Positions 1 through 11,200 of a stretch of DNA of 64,000 nt are shown piece by piece (position 1 is the first letter of the stretch; each line of letters begins with the position of its first letter). The position numbers and the translations under genes were made by a program. The stretch lies in the NCBI RefSeq assembly GCF_000321225.1, contig NW_004450479.1, positions 2,305,365 to 2,369,364 of the forward strand. Reading direction: 5' to 3'. The notes below the pieces were generated by a model. It saw only the letters and a program-made list of their open reading frames with translations, had not been told where the DNA came from and ran no database searches. Origin of the DNA: Odobenus rosmarus divergens (lineage: Eukaryota > Chordata > Mammalia > Carnivora > Odobenidae).

Positions 1-710
1 AAGCAGGAGAGACAACTTGAGTTTTACTCCCAAATAGACACTTTGTAGACAAATACGAAATCAGCCTTCCTTCCTCACATTCTCTGCTCTTCCCCGCTCC
101 CCTGACCACCACACCACAGCTTCATTATTTAGCACCCGGAAACTACCGCAGCCTCCAAATTTAATTCCTGAACTCAGTTTGGACTTTTTTATTTAGAAAA
201 AAAAAAAGGTAACCATATGATTTGCTCCTTCCAAAGCCTCATTTTTCCAAATCTGGTCGTGGGCGGCTGTATACTGTGAATCACAGCCTGTAACAGGCCA
301 AACCAGCCTCAAGCCCCAGATCTCAGACCATCAGACTGGAGAGAAGTCTCGGGAAGAATGTGCTTTGCTCTCCCCACTTCATGGACGAGGAAGTGGGCGA
401 AGCTCAGAAACATGCAGTGTATATATATCGCCTTTCCTCCTCTAGGTCTCTCATTTACTTTGTTCGGTTGAACAGCCTGCACTGGGCAAGCAGAGGAGAC
501 ACCGTGAAGGGCCCTGCCGGGTGCCGCAGCAGGCAGAGGTGAGGTGCACACAGCTCTCTCCGCTGGGGTTCATCATCCAGAGTCTCTTTTTCCTGTCCTG
601 CGGTGTCTGGAGCACATCTCCTCTAACCCAGCCTATGGCCCAGGCAACCTCTCGCATGTGTCACTGACCCCATGCAGCAGTGGCTGGGAAGGATGGCTAG
701 CAGCAGTTTT

Positions 711-885
711 GTTTCCTAGAGGGACTTTGGCAATGTCTGGACACATTTTTGGTTGTCACCCTGGTGACTACAGGGCTACTGGCCTCTGGGAGTTGAGACC
801 AGGAATGCTGCTCAGTGCCCTACCACAGCCCACAGTGCTCAGGACAGCCCCACAATACAGAGGGAGGTCTGCAGGCCCTCTGCAC
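711..885 (+). mobile_element. MER5A-like hAT-Charlie relic
   Basis: The stretch TTTGGCAATGTCTGGACACA, the following TTTTTGGTTGTCACC, then GGAATGCTGCTCAGTG and CAGGACAGCCCCACAA follow the MER5A consensus as I know it, with scattered mismatches and a decayed end. An ancient nonautonomous DNA transposon, inactive. Confidence 0.75.
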
Positions 886-1355
886 TGTTTAGATGTTTGG
901 CTGGAGCACCGTAAACAGCCCTGAAAAGAGTCTATGTTCTCTAGAAGGTCATGGCCCTCACTAACCTCTTCCCCCATGCCCCCCTGCTCAGATCTAGAGG
1001 AACAAACGTTTAAGCCCTGCAAACACCACCCTAAATACCAAGACTCACCTCTCCCACAGAGCACGGGTGGCCATTGGGACATACTGTTAAAAGAACAACA
1101 GGAGACAAGTTGGCTGGTGAGGTTTTACCTAATGACCCGAGGTTAAGAAAGAAAGCCAACGCTCTCCTCTCTGGCCTAACCAAACAAAACATAGAGTACT
1201 GGTTCTGAGCACGTTAGTGAAAACTATGCATAAGCTTCATCTGACAGAGCAGGGAGAAACTCCGTTAGTCTCCTGCAGGGGCTGCTCTGGGAGGCAGCGT
1301 CGGCCTATTTTATACTCTCTCTTTCTCTTTGATTTTTTGTTTTTAAAGAGCATGG

Positions 1356-1586
1356 GTTTTTTAAAAGATTTTATTTCCTTATTTATTATATCGAGAGAGA
1401 GAGAAAGAGAGAGAGAGCAAGCGTGCAAGTGGGGGGAGGGAGGGGCAGAGGCTGAAGGAGAATCTCAAGCAGACTCTGCGCTGAGTGGGGAGCCTGACGC
1501 GGGACTGGATCCCAGGATCCTAAGATCATGACCTGAGCCGAAACCAAGAGTCAGACGCTTCATCAACTGAGCCACCCAGGTGCCCC
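1356..1586 (-). mobile_element. Can-SINE (tRNA-Lys-derived)
   Basis: Reverse-oriented SINE with poly-T, a GAGA tract and a head ending CCACCCAGGTGCCCC. Flanked by the direct repeat AAGAGCATG, a target-site duplication. Confidence 0.92.
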
Positions 1587-1640
1587 AAGAGCATGTTTTA
1601 GAACAACTTTTATACTTAGTTTAAAAGGATTATTTGCTCA

Positions 1641-1770
1641 GGGGCATCTGACTGGCTCAGTTGGAGGAGAATGTGACTCTTGATCTTGGAATTGGGGGTT
1701 CCAGCCCCATGTTACGTGTAGAGATTACTAAAAAAAAATAAATAAATAAACTTAAAAAAAAAAAAAGAGG
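1641..1770 (+). mobile_element. Can-SINE, short older type
   Basis: Head GGGGCATCTGACTGGCTCAG, body with AGCCCCATGTTACGTGTAGA and an A-rich (AAATA)n tail. Confidence 0.88.
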
Positions 1771-2190
1771 GAACCAGGAAAGGCCTGGCTTTGTCTGTTT
1801 AAAAAAATAAATAAAAATTGAAAAAAAGAAAAATTATTTTCTTAGGCAACAGCAAAGTTTACATAAAGTATGGGTTACATTACCTGGGCTCCTAGTTCTA
1901 TATTTCAAAAAGAATTATCTTTGGGTCAAAAACTTGGTTGAGCTGGCCCCTGCCTGAGCCACTGGTGCAGCTCACATCAGGCAAAAGAAGTGTATGCCAT
2001 GCGGATCCTCCCCTGGGACGGGACTCAGGAAGGGCCTGACGCACGTCCTCTGCGGTCAGCAGGGCGCCCTGTTCTGCAAAAGCCCCGACGGCGGCACAAG
2101 GCAGGCGTCTGGGACCCTCAGGCACAAACCACAGGGACCCCAGTTCAAAGCACAGAGGACGGTGACCCCGTCTCAGAATCTGACACTTAC

Positions 2191-2272
2191 TGTACCAGTG
2201 GACTCCTTCCAGGCCCTTCCAGTTCTGAGCTTGAGCCAGCAAGTCTTCGGGCATCGTTGGAAGATAAGCACT
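2191..2272 (-). CDS. RNF213: RNF213 window exon 44 (last in window, just before the RZ finger)
   Basis: 82 nt. Acceptor tttcttggcttttcag, donor gtaagt. It reads [20 protein letters not shown] to VHWY plus one A of a Thr codon. In human the next residues begin the RZ-type zinc finger (Cys-Pro-Asn-Gly-His). That exon is not in the remaining 2,190 bases. Confidence 0.94.
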
Positions 2273-5200
2273 CTGAAAAGCCAAGAAAGCAGAGAAGGCT
2301 TCAGGAAGGTGAGAGACTGGGCTGGCTGCCACTGCCCTGGGGCGACAAGGTGGACTCTGGACTCTCCCTCTTCTCCACCTGCAGCTTCTCCACCGGGAAA
2401 ACGGAACGAGGGCTCTTGCTGTCACTGTGGACTCGGGTGTCAGGTGGGACAGAGGCAGAGAGAGGAGCTATGAGACAGGCAGTTTCAACAGGTCCCCAGG
2501 GACAGGCCACCAGAGAAACCACGTCCCAGTCTTACCACCATGTCGGCTGGGGAGAAGGCCAGATTCTGCAGGGGTTCCAAGACTTCGCTGTGTCCACACA
2601 GGAGGACAATCGCAGTGTGAACAGCCAGCTCTGCCACTGTGCCCTCGAGGCTGCTGTCCCCGGCACCTGTCCTCAGCAGGGGCAGCGTGTTGGTCACAAG
2701 GGATGTTGCAAAATGTCTCATGTCTGGAGAAGACAGGACCTTGCTTTCCTCGATGAACCTGTTCAGAGCCTCACATTGCTGATGGGAAAAAATGTTTTCG
2801 TATTAAAAATATATCAAAGAAGAATATGACGTAAAGCCAAACATTTGCTCTTACGTCAGGCATATATGTTGACATGAATACTTATCAAATATGGTTCGAG
2901 GGGCAATTATCCAGACAAGAGCATTTCCACCTGCAAGCACAGCACCACACACCCGAGCACTAACTCCAACAGTTTCTCATGTTCTTGACTTTGTTTTTCA
3001 TTGTAACTCTGAAAGTTCTGGGTGACACAGCAAGTCGTTCCTTCACATAAGAAAGTTGAGGGGCACCTGGGGGGCTCAGTTGGCTGAGCGTCAGACTCTT
3101 GATTTTGGCTCAGGTCATGATCTCAGGGTCATGAGATGGGAGTCCTCCATCAGGCTCCCCACTCAGTGCAGAGTCTGCTTCAGATTCTCCCTCTCCCTCT
3201 GCCCCTCCCCCACCCTCTAAAATAAATAAATCTTAAAAAAAAAAGTAAGTTGAGAACCCCCATCCTAGATAAAAAAAAATTATGGGCATAATTTGTTTGT
3301 GGCTTTTACTTCTATTCAGAAAAGCCCCTCCAGATCCAGAGATGATGAGCACCACTCTGAATGCAGACACTCACCTCTGGCTTAGGATGGAGGTTTGTGT
3401 CACGGAATCGGTACAAAGTGGCCACCTCTCTGAAGAGCGCTAACAGTAAGTGGGCCGCCTGCTGAGGGCCGGGGTTCCTACAGACCTGAAGCAAAAAGCA
3501 CAGACCCCAGTGAGGCTTGCAGCATTCCACACGTCTGTCTGAGGGCCAGAGTCCTGCTGGTTCAGCTCTTCAACCAGGGGGAGGCCGGGGAGCCTTTCCT
3601 GAGACCTGGATGCCCACCACCCTGCACCTCTGAGACCACGAGGCTCATAAACATTCTGCTGTGAAATGCAATGCACGGTTACCACATCACTTAGGACACA
3701 AGTAACAGAAATCACTGTCTATTTTTCTGACCACTTTGCTGTTCCTTGAAACTTCTTCTGAGCAGAAAGAGGCTGTTTATTTACTTCCTCGCTTCCTGGC
3801 ACAGCGCCAGGGTAAACAGGGACTCAAAGAGGAAGCAAGACCAGAACTGCTTAAAGATTAGATGCTAAAAACCCTGCCCCTTTAGGAAAATAAACACCCC
3901 CGTCAGCATGGCCAGGAATCCAGGGAAGGAATTTCCCCAGTGCTGCTCGTGTGTCTGCCGTCAGGGTGACATCGGAGGAAGTGAGGCTCCAGCAGGGTCT
4001 CAAAGGAAGTAACACATGTGAGCACTTAGGAGGGAGCTGCTGAAGGCCCTGGCCTGGCAGGTCAGCAGGTCGAGCAAATCTGTCCCCTAACTCCGTTGTT
4101 AATGGCTTCCTGTTTCAGCCAGGCACGCAGAGGCTGTGGACACATGATGGCCAACATGGCATGTCGCCCTGGGGCGCCTCTTCCACTGGGTCATTTGACA
4201 CTAACGAGGCAGATGCAGGCTCCAAGGGGTGCCATTTGGTACAGAGGGAGGCCTGGGGCCTGTCTTACCTTCGGACCAGCCACAGTAGCCAGGGGCTTGC
4301 ACTCAAGGACAGCTTTGCCCACTGCATCACGAAGAGCCTTATATTCATCACCATGCACTAGGTATGGGTCCATCTGGCTTGGATGATCCTCCTGCAAAGC
4401 CCAGGAACACAGGGGTTAATCACAGGGGAGGGGGCGAGGGCAGGGTTAGCAAAGAACCATCTGGAAAGGTAAAGGACCCGGGTAACCGTTAGAGGTCCAG
4501 GCCTGGGCATGACAGTCCCCTGCTGTGTTGGCAGGTGCCTCCCCCTCGTCCAGTGAAGGGGTGAGTGGGTGAGAAACCGGGGCAGGAGGCAGCGCTGACC
4601 CTGTCCCCACCAAGAGCAGAGACCAAAGGCAGGTAACTACAGTATGTTCACTATATGCTCCCATCAGGAGTAAAAAGGAAAACCAGGATTTTTAGTGCAA
4701 TTGTTATAACCCCAAGAAAGGGCTACAGAGGGACCCACGAGCCTAAATTGCTACAATTCTGTCATCCTCACTCTCATGCTTCCTATATCTCTGCCTGAGG
4801 AGAGAAAGGACTTCTGCAAGCTGAATTACTTTTTTTTTTTTTTTTTTTTAAGATTTTATCTATTTGTCAGAGAGAGAGAGAGCATAAGCAGGGGGAGCGG
4901 CAGGGGCAGAGGGAGAGGGATGCGGGGCTGGATCCAGGACCTGGGATCATGATCTGAGCTGAAGGCAGACGCTTCACTGACCGAGCCCCCCAGGGGCCCC
5001 AAGCTGAGTTACTTTTAATTTGCCGAAAGGAAAAGCCACAGAATCGTTCTTTGGCTTTCCCCACATCAAACTGGATCAGAAGCGGTGCCTTCAAGAGGCT
5101 TTTCTGCAGGCAGGCGACAAAGCAGAAGCACATACACACACCTGTCCCCCATGGCCGGCCGCCTCCACTGCATCACAAGCTGGCTCAGGTTAACCAAAGC

Positions 5201-8200
5201 GGAGACACAGGGACCAGAGCAGCCGTGGGGTCCAGGGGGGACACAAGGTCAGGTGTCCTCACCTGCTGCACCGCAGCCTCCTGGGGGAGCACCCACTGTG
5301 CCGGTTGGCCTTGTCTGCAGAGGCGCTGCACAAACTCCATCCCTCGCTGGCTGGCGAGCTTCCTCAGCAGGTACACTCGGTACCAGTCGTTCCTGCCTTG
5401 CCTGAGGAAGCGCTCCACCTGCTGCAGGTAGCCCTGCTTCTCCCCGACCAGTTCTGCAGAGCCTGAGAGAGGGGGGAGGGATGGTGGCCGAGAAGACCTG
5501 CTGCCCGCCCGTCTAGGACACAGAGCCAGGCCAAAGGCAGGTGCCCTGGTGGCCACGAGCTCACAGCAAACAAACCAATCAAAGAGAAAGGGGACATGGT
5601 ATAGACCAGGGTCACTCTGAGAACTCTCCAAATGTCTAAATCACGGGGTCCCTAAGCCTAGGGTAAAGAAAGGTGCAGAAGGAGACCTGCCTGAGCCCTC
5701 CTGAAGCTCGCTGAGGAAGTCAGAAGCCCTGTTGAGACACAGGCGGATCCTGGCCATCTCCTGCAGGTACTCCACTGACGCCTCGCTGGCTGGCTCCGGG
5801 CCACGCCGCCGCAAGCAGGTCTTCAGGAAGACCCCTTCCTCCCTCAGGTATGTCAGCTCCTTGCTGGTAGACAGAGCACTAGTCTTCTCATACAGTGAAT
5901 CCTAGGGAAGAAAGTACCAGAAAAAAAAGCATGCACATCCCCAACCTTCCCAAATCTCTACCCTGTGACGGTGGAGAACAAGACAGAAATATCATAAGCT
6001 TGAGGGTAACTGTATTGAATCATGGCAAAAGAACATCCCTTTTTGGGTGGGGGCAAGAAGGAGGGGAAGAGAAAACATAGAAAAAAACATGTCGTATGAT
6101 CTAATTTTCTCACACACCTGGTAAAATTTGGGGAAGTAATAAAACAGGGAGAATAAAAACGAAAAGCAGTCCTAGGCTCACCAGCTGGAGATGAGCACAG
6201 TTAAGTTGGGGGGCGAGTTTCTGCTCTCTGGCCCAGGCCGCGCGTGACAGGACACACAGCCACGGGGGGCAGAAGCGAGGCTGTGGAAACCCTTTGTGTG
6301 TGTGCATGCAGTGCACCTGTTCATTTCACCGATGAAAATTATCTTCTGTGAATCTTCAGAGACATTTTTCCACTGAATCAACTACACAGTGCAGTGAGTT
6401 TGGGGGAGTCGTGCAGGGCAGTTACGGCGCACTCACCTCCAGGCAGCTGCTGAAGAGGATGTACAGCTCAGTTTTATCTTCAGTTACCAAGGCCTTCTCC
6501 TCCAACAGGGACAAGTAAGCCTGGATATAATTTTTTACTTCTTGGAAGCTATGGAAAGAGAAATAGGGTACCTGGTGGTCTCATTGTACCAAAAAAAAGA
6601 GAGAGAAAGTATCTGTCTACCTACCTACCTATCCATCTCCCTCTATCTCCCCATATACATATATACATACCCACATAGATATATACATATAGTTTGTAAC
6701 ATTTTATTGAAAATATTTTATTTTTATTTACTTATTTTTAAAGATTTTATTTATTGATTTCACAGACAGCACAAGCAGGGGGAACAGCAGGCAGAGGGAG
6801 AAGCAGGCTCCCCACCGAGCAGGGAGCCCGATGCGGGGCTCGATCCCAGGACCCTGGGATCGTGACCTGAGCTGAAGGCAGACCCTCAACTGACTGAGAC
6901 ACCCAGGCGCCCCAACTGAAAATATTTTAGGGCAATATTGGAGGAATATAAAATTCCATATTTCAGACCATCTGTTCTCAGACTTTTTGGTTTCAGAGCT
7001 CCTTTAGAGTCTTAAAAATTATTGAGAACCCCAAAAAGCTTTTGTTTATGTGGGTTGAATCTATCAATATTTATGATAGTAGAAATTAAAACTGAAAAAA
7101 GGGGAAAATATTTATCAACTCATTTAAAATATAAACCCATTACATGTTAAAAACAAATAACATTTTTAAAAAAACAAACTATTTTCCAAAACAAAAATTA
7201 ATTAGTAAGAAGAGGGGCTTTGTTTTCCATCCATGCAAATCTCTTTAATGCCTGGTTTAGCAGAACTTAGCTGGACTTTCCAATCTTGCTCCTGCTTCTG
7301 GTGACAGTGAAGTAGATGAAGAAAATCTGGTCTCATACATTATGTCGTTGGAAAAGAAAGATATATTTTCATAGTATTTCCAGATGATGGTGAATATTTT
7401 TCTTTGACACAATACCAAAACTTGATAAATGATCATTTCTATAGGTTAGTTGCAATGTGCAATCTGAGACCACATCAATGTACTTTTCATACTCAATTAC
7501 ATTAAAATCAAATGACCTACTTTGTACTTGAATGGATTTTTTTTAAAGCAATGCATGATTCTGTGACATCATGCATTGGTCATGTGGAAAATATTGGTTC
7601 CCTGAGCTATGCAGATCTTGCAAATGTTGACATTTTTGTTCCACAAGATATTTTTAGAAGCCTCACCTTCATTAACATTACTGCCTGTACCACCAAAAAG
7701 CCTCTAAGTATGAGGAAGCTGATAGGTTTCGTTTTCCAGAATTCCAGTATTTGCTTAAAAGCCTCAATTTTATCATGAGCCACAAACACTATCAGTTGCC
7801 GCCTTTGCTTGTTTTCGAGAAAATGCCTGCCAAGTGCCCAGCTCTGAATAACTGTGGTGTGCTGGTCATTCTCTCAAGTGCAAAAGCTATTCCATAAAAC
7901 AAGAGGCCAGCTCAGGGGGTAACTCAAGAATTGCAAGAGAGATTTTCCTCGAGAAAACCGTTTACTTAAGTGTGCAGCCGGCGCCCTCTGTGTGTGCTTC
8001 TCATTTTGACAGGATGTTAAAAAGTCCTGTCCTCAAGGGTGGAGGCTGAGTAAAACGAGTGGTTTCTGTGGCTTCATCTAGAACATTCTTACGTGAGGCT
8101 GGCATTTATTAACACTACACGTGCACGAAGGTGAGAACCACGAGGGCTGTCACTCAGTTTCCTGGTGTTGGGACGCCGGCAGTGTCCTCCTTCACCGCTT

Positions 8201-11200
8201 CGGTAACATCACTGTAAGGACCAATGTGTTGAAAAAGGCAAGTACCATCCTGTAATGTTTTAAAATGGTTTTGACCCTGCGGATGCCCCCCCCCAGAGGT
8301 CCACAGACAGGCACTTGGGAAAGAAACCACAACACTAGATCCATGCCAGACCATACACGGTTCTCGCTCGGGGTGCTGTCGACACCCCATCTAAGCAGGA
8401 AGTACACAGCTGCAGTCCACACTTGGCGGAAGGAAGCACGACCACGAAGTGTGGCTGGTCTCCCTCCTGGTGTGGGGTGCAGGCGGCCTGGGGCGTGCGA
8501 GCCCAGGGTGGGGGAGCACGGTGCTCCTTCTCCACAACTCTGTGGCCATGAGTGGGCACCACAAACAAAAATGCTCAAACAGCCAGAGTGCAGAAGCAAG
8601 TACTTCTCAACCCAGAGAATGACAAGGCAGATTTTAAATCGTGTTTTCGGTCTTGAGATTTTCTTTTTAAAATCAGTACTGGGGATACCTGGTGGCTCAG
8701 TGGGTTAAGCATCTACCTTCAGCTCAGGTCATGATTGCGGGGTCCCAGGATAGGCCCCACGTCGGGCTCCTTGCTTGGCGCGGAGTCTGCTTCTCCCTCT
8801 CACGCTCGTGCTCTCTTTCTCTCTCACTTACTCCCTCTCTCAAATGAATAAATCTTAAAAATCAAATCAAATCAGTTCTGGAGGCGCTTGGGTGGCTCAG
8901 TCAGTTGAGCATCTAATTCTTGATTTTGGCTCAGGTCATGATCACAGGGTTGTGGGATCGAGCCCTGCATCAGCCTCTGGGCTCAGCGGGGAGTGTGCTT
9001 GGGATTCTCTCTCTCCCTCTGCTCCTCCCCCCCCTAAAATAAATACACCTTAAAAAAAAAATTAAACAAAATGAGTTCTGTAGTGTTTAGTCTCTAAATA
9101 CTGAAGAATGAAGCATTTACCCTTAAGAGTACTGTCTCTACTCCCGTTAATGTGTCTACTCTACACTATATGTCAAGATGTATGTGTGTCACTGACTACG
9201 TTTCCATTTCTCTAAGCAAAGAAATTCAAATGAGTACAGATCTCACACATTTATCAAAATGAGTAAAAATGACCTGACATCAAAAGCAGCTCTTTTCAGA
9301 TCTCAGGACAACTTGACAAATATGTCTTAAAAACCACTTTAAGGGCGCCTGGGTGGCTCAGTTGGTTAAGCGACTGCCTTTGGCTCAGGTCATGATCCTG
9401 AAGTCCCAGGATCGAGTCCCACATCGGGCTCCCTGCTCAGCGGGGAGTCTGCTTCTCCCTCCGACCCTCTTCCCTCTCGTGCTCGCTATCTCTCATTCTC
9501 TCTCTCTCAAATAAATAAATAAAATCTTTAAAAAAATTAAAAACCACTTTAAGGTATACTAAGATACTACTTCTATAATAAAATGCATTTTAAAAGCCTT
9601 TTATTTGAAAATCCTTCAGGAATCCTGTTTGAACAGACTATTTCACAAATGATGAAAGTAAAAAAATAAAAAATAAAAAGCAAAATGAAATGTCCATAGA
9701 TAAGGTTGCAGAAGATCCACGTTTTAAATGTAAATCTAATCTTTATTCTGAGTCTGCTTTGGGACACTTAAGTTAGAAATTGTTTCTATTGGAACTTATT
9801 TTTTGTTTTTTTATTTGAGAAAGAGAGAGAGAGAGCAGGAGCAGGGGGAGTGGGAGAGGGAGAAGCAGGCTCTGCGAGCAGGGAGCCCGACGCGGGGCTC
9901 GATCCCAGGATCTGGAGATCACGACCTGAGCCGAAGGCAGATGCTCCACTGACTGAGCCCCCCAGGCGCCCCTGTTGGAACACTTCTTAGAGCATCTTGA
10001 TTTTGCGATCACCTCAAAGAATGCTGTGTTAAGTCAGAACACAGGCTGAGTGTACAAGGTGTCCTCGGAAAGAAATCTCTGAATACAGATCAGCTTCCTA
10101 AGAATTTTCTATAATAGCATAATTCGACAAGAGCACTGAGCATTGGCACCATAGGGGCTTCTCTGTCCATTCATAGGATCAGAGAAACTGAAACATTGAA
10201 ATGAGACGCAGGTGGCATGCAGGACCACAAGGTGAGGGGACATTCTCAGTTAGCAGCCCCCGGGTCACAGGACTAGGCAGCTGTGTGAGGAGGCTCAGAA
10301 CTGCCGGCTCCCGCCCACAGGTTCCCCCCCACATCACAGCACCTCGCTCCTCTCCCTGAAATCTGCTTCCTCCTTGCTAACAAGGTGCTCGGGGTGACGC
10401 CGAACTCACGTGCCCAGAGGTGAAGAGGTCAGGCACACAACCAGTACAGATGAAGAAACCAGGAGGTCCCTCCTGGAGACGCCCCCCCCCCAAATCCTGA
10501 ACTTCCTACCAGCTCAGGCAAGGGTGCTTGGCAGAAAAGCAGCAGCCAGGAGGAGGGAAGTAGGCAGCAAGGCTTTCTAGAAGCAAACCCCAAGTCAGCT
10601 GTGCTCACCTGTACTTCAACAGCAGTTTCAGGACCACCGAGCGGATGACAGGGGTCTTATCCACAACATCATCGAACGGAGAGAGAGATTTGGTGTGTTC
10701 ACGGTGTCCTTAAGCCAGAGGGAGAGAGGTGGCTCATGTTCCCATCAGCCATGAAGAAGTGAGACAAGGAACTGGATTTTTAGGTCCACAGGAAGAAAGC
10801 AACTTACTTTGGGAAGTATCTCTTAAAAGGTCCTTTTGCACAAAGAGTAAATTTAGCAGAACATCGATCACCTTCTTCTGTGGTGGAGAATTATCTTTGA
10901 AGCACACAGTGGAGACCAGGTCCAGGAAGAAACTGTTGCACAGCTGCCGGACGCAGGCGTGTTTCTTGATGGCCTCCCTTGGGAATGGTTGGAACACACA
11001 GTCAACAGGCCTGCAGAGTGTGCTCCAGAATCCCTGCACACACAGTGCTTCGGGATTTGGCCGGCATTCTGTGATTTTCAGTAAAAAGATGCAACCATCT
11101 CCTTGCACTGAGTTGGATATGTACCGCCTGATGCTACGCAGACTTGTCCCTTTCTAGGAGCACTTTGGTCCTTGGGACCAGCCGGCAATACCCTTTCATC

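Larger units (their letters stand above)
1..2190 (-). other. Intron between exon 44 and the unseen RZ exon
   Basis: No exon of the gene is recognisable here. It holds a MER5A relic (711-885) and two Can-SINEs (1356-1586, 1641-1770). Positions 1-700 and 1780-2190 show no repeat or gene that I recognise; a 175-codon open frame at 1898-2425 is exon 44 read into flanking intron. Confidence 0.7.

Noticed and set aside
1381..1430. GAGA repeats as a CRISPR array or regulatory satellite
   Set aside because: They are the purine tract of reversed Can-SINEs. No array with spacers exists anywhere in the window.
1..2190. The RZ finger exon of RNF213
   Set aside because: I searched the minus strand for the expected Cys-Pro-Asn-Gly-His segment and its splice sites and did not find it; it should lie outside the window.
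1990..2829. 279-codon + strand open frame
   Set aside because: It is antisense to exons 43 and 44, whose minus-strand translation matches RNF213 with correct splice sites.
9343..9420. tRNA-like heads of the SINEs as tRNA genes
   Set aside because: They are tRNA-Lys-derived SINE heads followed by CT-rich bodies and A-tails; no intact cloverleaf.
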